A stretch of 64,000 nt of DNA, from assembly GCA_017936605.1 (NCBI GenBank), contig JAGBFH010000021.1:1-64000 (forward strand), in the 5' to 3' direction. A program made the translations under genes and the position numbers. Each line of letters begins with the position of its first letter. Position 1 is the stretch's first letter. This stretch comes from Tidjanibacter sp. (GTDB lineage Bacteria; Bacteroidota; Bacteroidia; Bacteroidales; Rikenellaceae). Below are positions 1 through 8,956 of this stretch, in pieces. Under the pieces are notes generated by a model. That model worked only from the letters and a program-made list of their open reading frames with translations. It ran no database searches and was not told the origin of the DNA.

Positions 1-295
<295 letters not shown>

Positions 296-297
296 AC

Positions 298-332
298 AAA
301 AAAATCGCGGGTTACAACTTTGTAACCCGCGA
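298..332 (-). terminator. Intrinsic terminator of the DUF4491 gene
   Basis: A perfect 12-bp stem (TCGCGGGTTACA, 305-316, pairing with 321-332) with a 4-nt loop. On the minus strand it is followed by a T run (298-304), just after the stop codon of the gene at 337-615. Confidence 0.85.
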
Positions 333-336
333 CTCT

Positions 337-615
337 CTATTTCTGCTTCTTGGGGAACCACCCTTTGCGGACCCTTTCGCGCTGTTCGAAGAGCTCCTTG
401 ATGGACCAGAACGACGAGAAGGCGAAGACTCCCAGGAGGGTCGAAAGGAGCGTGCTCTGAATCATCAGCGACCCCACAACACCCGCAAGGCCAAACAGCA
501 GGAACACCCACCACACCTTGGTGCCAAAGTGGTATTCGGTCTTGATGACTATCGGGTGGAAAAAGCCGATAATCAGGAATGTACACACGCCTATAATCAA
601 TCCTTCGTAGTTCAT
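337..615 (-). CDS. DUF4491 family small membrane protein
   Basis: A 92-residue protein with three hydrophobic segments (about residues 5-20, 35-52 and 55-72) and a basic C-terminus (KGWFPKKQK). The start MNYEGLIIG and the motif FHPIVIKTEYHFG followed by WWVFL are typical of DUF4491, a family of short inner-membrane proteins of unknown function in Bacteroidetes and Firmicutes. The gene stands alone, with a -7 box (TATCTTTG, plus-strand 634-641) about 20 bp upstream and its own terminator. Role unknown. Confidence 0.8.
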   Translation of the reverse strand: MNYEGLIIGVCTFLIIGFFHPIVIKTEYHFGTKVWWVFLLFGLAGVVGSLMIQSTLLSTLLGVFAFSSFWSIKELFEQRERVRKGWFPKKQK

Positions 616-633
616 AACACTCTATTTTGGTCG

Positions 634-641
634 CAAAGATA
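634..641 (-). promoter_or_regulatory. -7 box for the DUF4491 gene
   Basis: TATCTTTG on the minus strand, an exact match to the Bacteroidetes TAnnTTTG element, 19 bp before the start codon at 615. Confidence 0.6.
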
Positions 642-669
642 GTTTTTTTCCGTCAATATGCAACCCCCT

Positions 670-1647
670 TTAGCTGCGCAACAGCCAGAGTGTGTAGACC
701 ACATAGATGGCGAGGAATACCGCGCCCTCTATCCTTGTAATCTTTCGGCGGCCAAGCACGAAGGCCGCGAGGAGCACCATAACCACTGCCGACAACATCA
801 CAACCATATCCGTGGGGGTGATGCCGCCCAGACGGAGCGGGGTGAGTGTTGCACTTGTACCCAGAATCAGGAGGATGTTAGCAATATTTGAGCCAAGAAT
901 ATTGCCAAGTGCAATCTCGCTCTTGCCCTTGAGTGCGGGCACGATGGAGGCGAAGAGTTCGGGCATAGAGGTGCCGGCAGCTACCAGCACAATGCCGATG
1001 ACGGCCTCGCTCAGGCCCACCCTGCGTGCCAGGTCGATGGAGCCGTCGAGGAACAGATCGGAGCCCCAAATAAGACCGCCGAGGCCCACACCCACCATCA
1101 CCACCGCGAGCCACATCGAAATGCTCTTCTCTTCGGTGGTCGGATTGGTTTGTGGTTCGGGTGCGGGCATAGCGGCCATCTCTTTGCGACCACCTCTGAT
1201 GATATACCACAGGAAAAGGGCGTAGCCGACAAGCAGCACGATGCCGTCAACCCTGGATAGCTGGTTAGCCTCACCTGCCCACAGCGTGGCGTCGAGTGCC
1301 ATAAGGCACAGGAGGATGGTCACGCCAAGGCAGATGGGGATGTCGCGGCGCTCATTCTGGCGCGTCAGGGGCAGCGGAGCAAGGATGGTTGTAAGACCCA
1401 GGATGGCGTAGATGTTGAAGATGTTGGAGCCCACGACATTGCCAATCGACACATCGGCCTGGCCTGCAATGGCACTCTGGAGGCTCACCACCAACTCGGG
1501 CGTGGAGGTGCCCACCGCCACAATCGTCACACCAATCAGAAACTCCGACACCTTGAGCCTCTTGGCTATGGCCGAGGCTCCGTCGGTAAGCCACGAAGCA
1601 CCTACGCTCAGCAGCAAAATTCCTACGATAATCTTTACAATAAACAT
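670..1647 (-). CDS. Calcium/sodium antiporter (YrbG-like, CaCA family)
   Basis: A 325-residue polytopic inner-membrane protein made of two homologous halves, as in the CaCA cation exchangers. Each half has the ion-binding alpha repeat: GTSTPE (46-51) with GNVVGSN (69-75), and GTSMPE (225-230) with GNILGSN (248-254). The acidic residue in each PE pair is the expected cation ligand. A hydrophilic loop near residues 155-175 separates the halves. Length and motifs fit the bacterial YrbG group, which exchanges Ca2+ for Na+. The physiological ion cannot be read from sequence alone. Confidence 0.93.
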   Translation of the reverse strand: MFIVKIIVGILLLSVGASWLTDGASAIAKRLKVSEFLIGVTIVAVGTSTPELVVSLQSAIAGQADVSIGNVVGSNIFNIYAILGLTTILAPLPLTRQNERRDIPICLGVTILLCLMALDATLWAGEANQLSRVDGIVLLVGYALFLWYIIRGGRKEMAAMPAPEPQTNPTTEEKSISMWLAVVMVGVGLGGLIWGSDLFLDGSIDLARRVGLSEAVIGIVLVAAGTSMPELFASIVPALKGKSEIALGNILGSNIANILLILGTSATLTPLRLGGITPTDMVVMLSAVVMVLLAAFVLGRRKITRIEGAVFLAIYVVYTLWLLRS

Positions 1648-1681
1648 CTTTTGTTCTTTATGGTCGTAATACTAAAGACTG

Positions 1682-2161
1682 CTATTTTGTGAAAATGTAC
1701 ACTCTGGTCTTTGGGTGGTACTCATAGGGGATATACTGGAGTGTCTGACCTGCCAGCAGGCTTCCCGAGGGGGTCGTGTAGAGCACCGTCATCAGTGGGG
1801 CGCTCTCCTTGGTGGCGAGTGCTCGGAGCAGCTCCACATTGCCACTGCTCAGTGCGTGCTCCACCCTCTCTATTAGTTCGGCGGAGTGGTTGATGCTGCT
1901 GCGGCTCACCTTCTCGCCCGTGGGGGTGTAGACGAGCACCTTGCTGGGTGAGACGAGATTGATGACCGACACCACCAGCGCCACAATGCCCACGGTCAGC
2001 AGCACGGTGCTCAAATCCTCCATATCCTTGAGCATAAACGACAATACTACTACGGCCACCGATAGGAGCGTGGCCACTACGGGCATAAGGCGACTTTTAT
2101 ATCTCATCTCGACCTGTGGGCAGTGAGCACACAGACCCTCTTTGTGCATAATATTTTCCAT
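1682..2161 (-). CDS. Hypothetical membrane protein with N-terminal CxxC
   Basis: 159 residues from the start MENIMHKEG at 2161. I prefer this start because the longer open frame upstream has no good start context and runs into a low-complexity leader. A CAHC motif near residue 10 is followed by two hydrophobic segments (about 24-42 and 48-68) and a soluble C-terminal domain of about 90 residues that ends in an aromatic-rich strand region. I do not recognise the family. It lies 35 bp downstream of the antiporter gene's start, on the same strand. Confidence 0.55.
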   Translation of the reverse strand: MENIMHKEGLCAHCPQVEMRYKSRLMPVVATLLSVAVVVLSFMLKDMEDLSTVLLTVGIVALVVSVINLVSPSKVLVYTPTGEKVSRSSINHSAELIERVEHALSSGNVELLRALATKESAPLMTVLYTTPSGSLLAGQTLQYIPYEYHPKTRVYIFTK

Positions 2162-2347
2162 CTCTATTTTTTCCTTTTTTTGGTTTGTCGGCTCTCTTAA
2201 ATGAGTACTCTCGTTGTGGTGTGCGCCAAGAGAGCCAATGCCGCACGCTTTGCCACAATAATCACTCCACACGCGCCCAAACTCTTCGGGCTCTTCGTGC
2301 GGCGATAGTAATGATGATTTGTTTTGTAAGGGGAAAAATAGAGTAGG

Positions 2348-2755
2348 CTAAATAATGATGTGTCGCAGAGTGTAGATATAGTAGTCCACCGTGCGACCAT
2401 TATGCAGCGCCTCCTGATGGAGTGTGCCCGAGGAGTGGACACAGCCCGAAGTTATACAGGAGGGATTGTTTGCCGGATGAGTGAGCGACAGACCGCCGGC
2501 AAAGCGGCTGCGCAGAAGGCTCGAAGAGCGCCCCGAAGAGGAGGCAATACTCTGATGCAGAGAGGGGGCAAGGGCGACACGAATGGTGCGCTCGCCGAGG
2601 TAGTCGCGGGTGGGGATATCGGCCGAGATGGTGCAACTCTCCGTTGCAATCTCCGCCAAGTCCACGCTATGCTCTCCGACAGAGGAGGAGTTGATGCCCA
2701 CCGTGAGCAACAACGCCGCCAGAAGAGCGCCCCAAAGAGTTCGTCGTGTCAAAAC
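2348..2755 (-). CDS. Hypothetical secreted protein (start uncertain)
   Basis: The open frame runs from 2842, but the only in-frame ATG lies upstream of a good -7 box (TATCTTTG on the minus strand near 2812-2819). A GTG at 2755 would give 135 residues starting VLTRRTLWGALLAALLL, a plausible signal peptide (basic start, then a hydrophobic core). The rest is Ser-rich with three cysteines near the C-terminus and an ending of YYIYTLRHIII. No family recognised. The opposite strand is also open over much of this stretch, so coding status is only moderately supported. Confidence 0.4.
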   Translation of the reverse strand, partial: VLTRRTLWGALLAALLLTVGINSSSVGEHSVDLAEIATESCTISADIPTRDYLGERTIRVALAPSLHQSIASSSGRSSSLLRSRFAGGLSLTHPANNPSCITSGCVHSSGTLHQEALHNGRTVDYYIYTLRHIII

Positions 2756-2940
2756 CTTGTTATTAAAATTTTTTAATAATTCGTTTCGGAGCCAACCACC
2801 GAATTTCGGAGTACAAAGATACACTTTTCTCCAACATAACAACCCGCTCGCGCAGAAAAAAAGAGTGTTCCGAAGGGTGGGTGTCGTAGTCTAAAGGGAT
2901 TTTATCTGGCCTGAGGTTGGGGGTTTTGGGAAAAAGTTAC

Positions 2941-2948
2941 TACTTTTG
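2941..2948 (+). promoter_or_regulatory. -7 box for the thioesterase gene
   Basis: TACTTTTG, a match to TAnnTTTG, 34 bp before the ATG at 2983. A TTG lies 21 bp further upstream as a possible -33 element. Confidence 0.5.
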
Positions 2949-2982
2949 GCTTCCGATTTTACACACAAAATAGAGAGAAGCT

Positions 2983-3729
2983 ATGGTAGAGAAATTCCGA
3001 GCCGACTACATCATTCCCTGCTACGACGCAGACCTTAATATGCGCCTCAAACCCGCCGCGTTTCTTAATATGGCACAGGAGGCCGCCAACCACCACGCCA
3101 GCTATCTCGGCGTGGGCTACGACACCCTCAATGAAACCAAGCAAGCGTGGGTGATGTCGCGTATGAGGGTCATCTTCGACCGCCTGCCCTTGTGGCGCGA
3201 GAAGGTCACCTTGCAGAGCTGGCACAAGGGTGCCGCGGGTTTTATGTTCCTGCGTGACTTCCACCTGACAGACTCCGAGGGTTGCTCTCTCGTGAGGGCC
3301 ACAACCTCGTGGCTGGTGATTGATATGACCACCCGCAGGCTCGCACGACGCGGTGCTTTTGCGGAATTCGCGGCCGACAGTTCCAAGTGCATCCCCGAGA
3401 ATGTAATCGAGGAGCCCGCCGCCAAGGTTGTCATCCCCGAGGGCTTCGAGGTGGCCGGGACAGCGACCCACACCGCCTCCTACTCCGACCTCGATATGAA
3501 CCACCACGTGAACAATGTTATGTACATTGTTTGGGCGATGGACATCGTAGCGTTGGAGCAGACTGAGAGTACCCCCCTGAAAGAGTTGGAGATTAACTTC
3601 AACACCGAGGTTAGACCTCTGGACCAGGTGGAGCTCACCCTCTACAGCTCGCCCGCCGAGCCCACCACCTACTTTGTCGAAGGCAAGGTCGAGGGCCACA
3701 ACTCCTTCATCGTAAGGCTCGAGTTCTAA
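2983..3729 (+). CDS. Acyl-ACP thioesterase (FatA-like, double hotdog)
   Basis: A 248-residue cytoplasmic enzyme expected to hydrolyse acyl-ACP to free fatty acid and ACP, ending fatty-acid synthesis. It has the two tandem hotdog domains of the family. The second carries the signature DLDMNHHVNNVMY (169-181), in which the Asn and His are the usual catalytic pair. The first hotdog contains the typical WVMSRMRV and WLVIDM strands. Length fits bacterial acyl-ACP thioesterases. Single gene with its own promoter and a strong terminator. Confidence 0.9.
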   Translation: MVEKFRADYIIPCYDADLNMRLKPAAFLNMAQEAANHHASYLGVGYDTLNETKQAWVMSRMRVIFDRLPLWREKVTLQSWHKGAAGFMFLRDFHLTDSEGCSLVRATTSWLVIDMTTRRLARRGAFAEFAADSSKCIPENVIEEPAAKVVIPEGFEVAGTATHTASYSDLDMNHHVNNVMYIVWAMDIVALEQTESTPLKELEINFNTEVRPLDQVELTLYSSPAEPTTYFVEGKVEGHNSFIVRLEF

Positions 3730-3747
3730 GACCTATTGAATATGGGA

Positions 3748-3788
3748 GAGCCGCCCTCGGAGTGAGTTCCGTGGGCGGCTCTTGTTTT
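3748..3788 (+). terminator. Terminator after the thioesterase gene
   Basis: The stem GAGCCGCCC pairs with GGGCGGCTC (3748-3781), then a T-rich tail. Confidence 0.8.
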
Positions 3789-3804
3789 GTGTGACTTGCG
3801 GGGG

Positions 3805-4353
3805 CTAAAGAGCCTTTGCGGAGGAGGTCGCCGACATCTCCTGAAGGGCCCTCTGGTAGCCCGCCTTGTAGCCGTTGTTGTGGGAGCAGGTGGAGAGCAT
3901 CATCGCCGCCGCCCAGATGAGCAGCGCCAAGTAGATGCGCCTTCGCTTTGGGGGCATCGCACGCCACGCATAGCCCATACGCCCCATCCAACCTCGCAAC
4001 TTGTAGCCTATGCGCTGGAAGAAACTCCTAATGGAGCCGCTACCTCCCTGGGGCCTTGCTCTGTAGGTTTTGGCCTTCACGCGCTTGATGTTCTTCACCT
4101 TTACGGCTATCTCTCGGCGCTCTATGCGGCCGCTCTGCGCCACTGTCAGACGGAGTGTTGTAGCGCCTTTGGAGCGCTGTATGGCCACCGTGCGGCTGCC
4201 GCTGTCGGGGAGTTGAATCTGGCTCTTGGTGAAGCCGTTGTCGATGGTGAGGGTCACTGCGTCGGGCAGCCCGCACTCCCACGACACGAGGACATTCTCT
4301 CCCTCCTCGGCACTCTTGCGGTCCACCACAAATTTTATCTCATTGTTCTTCAT
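3805..4353 (-). CDS. Hypothetical membrane protein with a soluble beta domain
   Basis: 182 residues from MKNNEIKF at 4353; an upstream ATG at 4449 is less likely because it adds a poorly conserved-looking leader. The N-terminal 90 residues alternate short hydrophobic strands (VLVSWECG, AVTLTID, TLRLTV), like an Ig-like beta sandwich. A very basic stretch follows (about 95-135), then one transmembrane segment (IYLALLIWAAAMMLSTC, about 142-160) and a short tail. Function unknown. Confidence 0.5.
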   Translation of the reverse strand: MKNNEIKFVVDRKSAEEGENVLVSWECGLPDAVTLTIDNGFTKSQIQLPDSGSRTVAIQRSKGATTLRLTVAQSGRIERREIAVKVKNIKRVKAKTYRARPQGGSGSIRSFFQRIGYKLRGWMGRMGYAWRAMPPKRRRIYLALLIWAAAMMLSTCSHNNGYKAGYQRALQEMSATSSAKAL

Positions 4354-4485
4354 TCTGCTGGTTTTTAATCGTTTACTCCTTCCCAGAGCAAATACCGTTC
4401 CAGTCACCCCGCTCTGCCATTTTGTCAGTCGTGGGTAGTTGAGTGCCATAAAAAGGCTCCGAAATGAAAAAAAGTTTGCAAAGAG

Positions 4486-4516
4486 TTTGCAGAAAAAGAT
4501 TTTTGCCTTATCTTTG
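4486..4516 (+). promoter_or_regulatory. Promoter of tRNA-Lys
   Basis: TTTG (4486-4489), 19 bp, then TATCTTTG (4509-4516): an exact Bacteroidetes sigma-70-type promoter. Transcription would start about 20 bp before the tRNA. Confidence 0.85.
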
Positions 4517-4542
4517 CACCGCTTTTGGAATGAAAGCGCGAT

Positions 4543-4615
4543 GATTCGCTAGCTCAGCTGGTAGAGCACAGCACTTTTAATGCTGGGGTCCTGGGTTCGA
4601 GCCCCAGGCGGATCA
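4543..4615 (+). tRNA. tRNA-Lys (anticodon TTT)
   Basis: A full cloverleaf of 73 nt. The acceptor stem GATTCGC pairs with GCGGATC (one G-T pair), the D arm is AGCTCAGCTGGTAGAGC, the anticodon loop CTTTTAA carries TTT, and the T arm is CTGGGTTCGAGCCCCAG. CCA is not encoded after the discriminator base. Part of its 3' half is repeated 151 bp downstream. Confidence 0.95.
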
Positions 4616-4676
4616 CCGAAGAGGCGGAAGACAGAAATGTCTTCCGTTTTTTTGTGCCCTTTTGTGGGGCTCGAAC
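4598..4676 (+). repeat. 79-bp direct repeat, copy 1 (tRNA-Lys 3' end plus terminator)
   Basis: Covers the last 18 nt of tRNA-Lys, its terminator (stem GGAAGAC/GTCTTCC followed by a T run, about 4626-4652) and a closing inverted GGGGCTCG. An identical copy lies at 4749-4827. Confidence 0.9.
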
Positions 4677-4748
4677 CCAGGGAAGCCCTCCTTTCCAAAG
4701 GAGGGTTTGGGAGGATTGTAAAAATAACCCGTAGGGTGCGCGAGCACC

Positions 4749-4827
4749 CGAGCCCCAGGCGGATCACCGAAGAGGCGGAAGACAGAAATGTCTTCCGTTT
4801 TTTTGTGCCCTTTTGTGGGGCTCGAAC
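4749..4827 (+). repeat. 79-bp direct repeat, copy 2 (orphan tRNA-Lys 3' end plus terminator)
   Basis: Identical to 4598-4676 but without the 5' part of the tRNA, so it is not a tRNA gene. The 72 bp between the copies hold a REP-like palindrome (CCCTCCTTTCC/GGAAAGGAGGG type). Confidence 0.9.
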
Positions 4828-4883
4828 TCGGTCGGTTTGCCCCCTTTGCGGAAAGGGGGCTTTATATTTCCTATTTTGTTCAG

Positions 4884-5984
4884 CTATTTTTTGTTCTTTA
4901 TGCCGAAGATGCAATAATTTAGGATGGGGACTCTGCGCAGTAGTTCATAGACGGCAAAGGAGCCAACATAGGTCATCGCTATGGCCAAGAGGTAGATGGC
5001 CCAGACAGGCAGGCCGCTCGAGCGGAGCAGAAGGCACGAGCCCGTGCAGACGGCCATATGGACCACATAGAGGCCAAAACTGCTGCGCGTCATATAGCCC
5101 GCAAAGCGCGAGGTGCCGTTGGCCCAACGCCTGAAAGCACCCAGCACGGCAAGCACCGCCGACCAGCAGAAGAGGTTACACCAGAGGCCCTGCACAGCCT
5201 CGGGCGAGGTGTAGTCCTTGCCGTAGAACTCGCTGCAAAAGCCCACCGCGCTCACCGCTGCGGCCACAATAAGGGCCCCGGCTCGCTCGGCAAGATAGTC
5301 GTGCACGCGCTCCGATGAGAAGATAAAATACCCCGCCAGAAAAGCCACGAAGTAGAATACGGGGCGGTAGAGATTCAGAAGTCCTTGTGCCGCTGTGGGG
5401 TTGTCTATCTGGCTCTGCGAGGCCAGCCACAGCACCACGAGAAAGCCTATCATCAGCACACCAAGGCCCCATTTGGGGAGCCTTTGGAGCCACTCGTCGA
5501 CCCTCTCCACATCGGCCACTTTGCTCACCAGCAGTAGCAGCAGCGAGAAGCCCAAAAGGTCCTGAAGGAACCACAGCGGCCCCGTACCGCTCGCAACGGC
5601 AATGAGCCACCTGAAAAAGAGTGGCACCTCCTCGGGGATGGTCGCGCCCGCAATGTGCATATTCATCAGTCCGAGCACTCCGCCGTAGGTGAGCAGTCCG
5701 AGGGTGGAGGGCACCAACAACTTGCGTGTGCGCTCCTTGCGGAACTCCTTGGGGGTGCGAGTGCGAAGAGCATAGCGGCTCGAGGCCCCCGCCACCACAA
5801 ACAGCAGGGCCATAAACCACGGATTAAGTAGTGCGCAGATGGTATCCTGCCACTGGTGGTCGGCAAAACCGCCTATGCCACCAAAGACACCCACGGCGTT
5901 GAAGTTGTAGAAAACATGGTAGAAGAGCACCAGGAGTACCGTCACCCAGCGCACATTGTCCAAAAAATAGTAGCGATTCTTCAT
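4884..5984 (-). CDS. Acyltransferase family 3 membrane protein
   Basis: A 366-residue polytopic membrane protein with about ten hydrophobic segments, of the acyltransferase 3 (AT3/OpgC-like) family. These transfer acyl groups, often acetyl or succinyl, to sugars of surface polysaccharides. The N-terminus has the family hallmark: YFLDNVRWVTVLLVLFYH, with the conserved Arg and the His of the first membrane helix (about residues 12 and 23). Length matches the family. Neighbours are separated by repeats, so the substrate cannot be inferred from context. Confidence 0.85.
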   Translation of the reverse strand: MKNRYYFLDNVRWVTVLLVLFYHVFYNFNAVGVFGGIGGFADHQWQDTICALLNPWFMALLFVVAGASSRYALRTRTPKEFRKERTRKLLVPSTLGLLTYGGVLGLMNMHIAGATIPEEVPLFFRWLIAVASGTGPLWFLQDLLGFSLLLLLVSKVADVERVDEWLQRLPKWGLGVLMIGFLVVLWLASQSQIDNPTAAQGLLNLYRPVFYFVAFLAGYFIFSSERVHDYLAERAGALIVAAAVSAVGFCSEFYGKDYTSPEAVQGLWCNLFCWSAVLAVLGAFRRWANGTSRFAGYMTRSSFGLYVVHMAVCTGSCLLLRSSGLPVWAIYLLAIAMTYVGSFAVYELLRRVPILNYCIFGIKNKK

Positions 5985-5997
5985 AGAGTTGAGAGTT

Positions 5998-6087
5998 AAG
6001 ATAAGGTCATTAAGGACCTTAAAGTCATTAAAGTCATTAAAGTCCTTAAGGTCCTTAATTTTGAATTTTGAATTTTGAATTTTCTTT
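5998..6087. repeat. 9-bp tandem repeats (TTAAAGTCA/TTAAGGTCC) and 7-bp AATTTTG repeats
   Basis: About six 9-bp units of the TTAAGGTCC type (6000-6057), followed by four AATTTTG units. It fills the gap between two minus-strand genes. Confidence 0.85.
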
Positions 6088-6089
6088 TT

Positions 6090-8522
6090 TTAGTTCCCCA
6101 TTCGGCCTTTCTCTTCGGCGGCGCCGCTCTCTACGCTCTTGGCGCGGAACATCTTGCCGGCCTGGAAGTTATAGCGCACATAGAGGTTCACACTGCGGGT
6201 CCAGAGGTTGGGGGAGTAGAGTGTGCGACTGAAGCCCTCGCCCGAGGAGAAGACCCTCTGGTGGGAGGTGTCGAGGATGTGGTTGAAGCCCACACCGAAG
6301 GAGAGCTTGTCGCCCACCTGCTTCTTCACAGCCAGAGAGATGTTGCCCTGTCCCTGCTGTGTGAGGTTGCCAATCTTTGCATCGGTCACAAACTGACCCG
6401 TAAAGTCCACGCTCCACCCCTTGGGCAGCGAGAAGGTGTTGACCATATAGCCCTGAGTGGTGAAGGTGCGGTCGTTGGTGTCGCTCGAGGCGATGCGCTG
6501 GTCGAGCATCACGCTCAGCAGGTTGGCGTTCATAGTCCACCAGGGGGTAATCTGTGCGGGCACAGAGAGCTGGATGTAGTATTGGTAGAGGTTGTTGATG
6601 TTGGTGTGGATATACTTGAGTGTGCGGCCTGTGGGGTCGGCATCGTCTACCATCGAGAGCTGCGAGATGACACCATCCTGGAGGTAGCCGCCGAGGGTTA
6701 TGGTGTAGCGATAGAAGAGGGTAGCCGAGAGGGTGAAATTATTGGAGTAGACGGGCCTTAGGTCGGGGTTGCCCACCTGGTATGAGAACTCCGAGAGCTG
6801 CTGACGCACGGGATTCATAGTCCAGAACGAGGGGCGTGTGATGGCACGCTTGTAGGAGCCCGAGAGTATGACGGTCTGCGTGGGATTCAGCGGGTAGGAG
6901 ATGTTCAGATGGGGGAAGAGGCTCACATACTGCTGTTTCAGTTCGGGGATGTTGGTGTACTCCGCACGGAGGCCTGCCGAGAGTGCCGCGCCATTGGCAA
7001 AACGGGTGGAGTAGATGCCGTAGAGGGCACCGATGTGCTCGTTGTAGTCGGTCAGGGAGTTGTAGCTCTCCAGGGGTGTCCACTCCTCGCCCTTGAGGTA
7101 GGAGTAGTCGGTGGTGCTGTAGGAGTCGGTGAGGGTGTACTTGGCACCATAGGAGAGGGTTGTCGCGTCCGAGAGTTTCTGCTCAACGGCCGCCGTGAGG
7201 GTGTAGTAGGAGTAGTTGGCCACCGAGCTGTTGCGGTAGAGCGAATCTATGGGCGCACTCGCCACACCCCCTATGTTGCGGACCAACTTGTTGGAGTTGA
7301 GGTTGGTGCCGAGGGTGGCGTTGCCCGCCCAGTCGGCAATGACCTTCAGTCTGGAGCCGCGGTCGTCGAGGGCGAGTATGTAGTTGGCCGCCACAGATTG
7401 ATTGGTGGTACTGCGCCTCTGCTCATAGAGGCTTGTGTGGTACTCCGAGTCGGCACCGAGGGTGTAGCTTAGGTCGCTGGCGGTTGTGGTGGGGGCGGCA
7501 GGCGAGTGCCAGAGGTTGTACTCGAAGCCTATGCTGCTGCGCTCCGAGAGGTCGTAGATTGCACCCACAATACCTCCGCCCTGATTGTTCTTGGCGTTGT
7601 TGGAGGTGTGGGAGAGCAGCTCGGCACCATTGGCATAGCTTGTGCGCTCCTCCAGTCGCATCTTGTCGTTGGTGGTGGTCGTGGAGTAGCTCGAGAGCGA
7701 GAATGAGCCGTAGAGGTTCCAGCGGCCGTTCTTATGGTTGATGTTTCCGTTGGGGCCTACGGTGTAGCTTTGTGAGAGGGTGGAGAGTGTACCACCGAGG
7801 GTTACCGAGCCGTTTGTGCCGCTCTCGCGCATACGACGGAGGGTTATCTTGATGATGCCGGCCGAGGAGTCGGCGTCGTAGTCGGCACCGCTCTCGGGGA
7901 TGATTTCAATCTTCTGGAGGTTCTCGGCGGGCAGGGCTTTAAGATAGGCCATCAGTTGGTCGCCTGTCATACGCACCTCGCGCTCGTTGAGGAGCACCTT
8001 CACGCCCGACTTGCCGTTGATGGAGATGGAGCCGTTGTCGTCGGCCCACACGCCGGGTGCGAGCTTGAGGAGCTCATAGCTGTCGCGCCCCTTGGCCAGA
8101 GCACTCTCCGAGAGGTTGCTCATAACATAACGGTCGGCCTCGCGCCTTATGAGTCCACCGGTGATGGCCACCGACTCAATCAGTTGTGAGTCCTCCTCGA
8201 GGGTGATGGCTCCGAGGTCGGTGGGGGCTGTGAGGGATAACTCCTGAGTCCAGAGTTTGTAGCCGATGAAGGTTATGGTGAGGGTGTAGTTGCCTTCGGG
8301 TGCAGAGAACGAAAAACGGCCCTCGGTCGAGGCAGATGTGCCCTGATGATTCTCTTTTGCGGGGTCGTACTCCTCGCCTGCGGGGGCGAGCAGCACGGTG
8401 GCGTAGCCTACGGGCTCGCCATTGGGGCCTACGGCTTGGCCCTTGAGGGTGTGGGTTGGCTCTTGTGCGCCGAGCGACAGCAGAGCAAAGAGTGCTGCCA
8501 GAAGAAGTGTTGTGCGTTTCAT
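6090..8522 (-). CDS. Outer membrane beta-barrel protein (TonB-dependent receptor-like, OMP_b-brl)
   Basis: 810 residues. A signal peptide (MKRTTLLLAALFALLSLGAQ) is followed by a carboxypeptidase-regulatory-like domain (about 23-110; GQAVGPNGEPVGYATVLL), a plug region (about 115-235; SESALAKGRDSYELLKLAPG and GKSGVKVLLNEREVRMTG) and a long barrel with many alternating aromatic strands. The domain order fits the 'outer membrane beta-barrel family' relatives of SusC/TonB receptors, which are shorter than SusC. No SusD-like partner lies nearby, so a glycan-uptake role is not supported. The ligand is unknown. Confidence 0.88.
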   Translation of the reverse strand: MKRTTLLLAALFALLSLGAQEPTHTLKGQAVGPNGEPVGYATVLLAPAGEEYDPAKENHQGTSASTEGRFSFSAPEGNYTLTITFIGYKLWTQELSLTAPTDLGAITLEEDSQLIESVAITGGLIRREADRYVMSNLSESALAKGRDSYELLKLAPGVWADDNGSISINGKSGVKVLLNEREVRMTGDQLMAYLKALPAENLQKIEIIPESGADYDADSSAGIIKITLRRMRESGTNGSVTLGGTLSTLSQSYTVGPNGNINHKNGRWNLYGSFSLSSYSTTTTNDKMRLEERTSYANGAELLSHTSNNAKNNQGGGIVGAIYDLSERSSIGFEYNLWHSPAAPTTTASDLSYTLGADSEYHTSLYEQRRSTTNQSVAANYILALDDRGSRLKVIADWAGNATLGTNLNSNKLVRNIGGVASAPIDSLYRNSSVANYSYYTLTAAVEQKLSDATTLSYGAKYTLTDSYSTTDYSYLKGEEWTPLESYNSLTDYNEHIGALYGIYSTRFANGAALSAGLRAEYTNIPELKQQYVSLFPHLNISYPLNPTQTVILSGSYKRAITRPSFWTMNPVRQQLSEFSYQVGNPDLRPVYSNNFTLSATLFYRYTITLGGYLQDGVISQLSMVDDADPTGRTLKYIHTNINNLYQYYIQLSVPAQITPWWTMNANLLSVMLDQRIASSDTNDRTFTTQGYMVNTFSLPKGWSVDFTGQFVTDAKIGNLTQQGQGNISLAVKKQVGDKLSFGVGFNHILDTSHQRVFSSGEGFSRTLYSPNLWTRSVNLYVRYNFQAGKMFRAKSVESGAAEEKGRMGN

Positions 8523-8804
8523 AATAGTAATGGGTGTTGTTTTGTACTCTTATGACCCTAACGGCTGTCAAATATTACACAGCAAGCGGTTAAGGTCAGT
8601 TTTCGGCAACAAATATATATATAGATATATATATAATCGCAAACTTATGCAAACTTTTTTCAAAAAAATTGCTTCTGCCGAATCCTTTTTTTGTGGTCTT
8701 TCGGGCCTTTCTTCCCCGTCTTGCCACGACTGCCGTAAGGCAGGCGGTTGGCATCTACCACTCTTGCTATTAGGCGTGCCCCCTCTAACTTAGAGGGGGT
8801 GAAA

Positions 8805-8910
8805 TAAGGTCCTTAAGGTCTTTAAGGTCTTTAAGGTCATTAAGGTCCTAAAATCCTTTTCGCCCTTTTGGCCCTTTTGGCACTTTCGGCCCTTTTGGCC
8901 CTTTCAGCCT
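8805..8910. repeat. 9-bp tandem repeats (TTAAGGTCT then CCCTTTTGG types)
   Basis: About five TTAAGGTCT-like units, then about six CCCTTTTGG-like units: the same two families in the same order as at 145-290. Confidence 0.85.
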
Positions 8911-8918
8911 TTGCCCCC

Positions 8919-8956
8919 CCTCTTCACGGGTATTAATTTTAATACCCGTGAAGAGG
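8919..8956 (-). terminator. Perfect 17-bp hairpin after the CPBP protease gene
   Basis: The arm CCTCTTCACGGGTATTA (8919-8935) pairs perfectly with 8940-8956 around a 4-nt loop. It lies downstream of the 9036-9959 gene on its strand and could act as a terminator in either direction. Confidence 0.6.

Noticed and set aside
4749..4827. Second tRNA-Lys gene
   Set aside because: Only the 3' T-arm and acceptor half are present; no D or anticodon arm.
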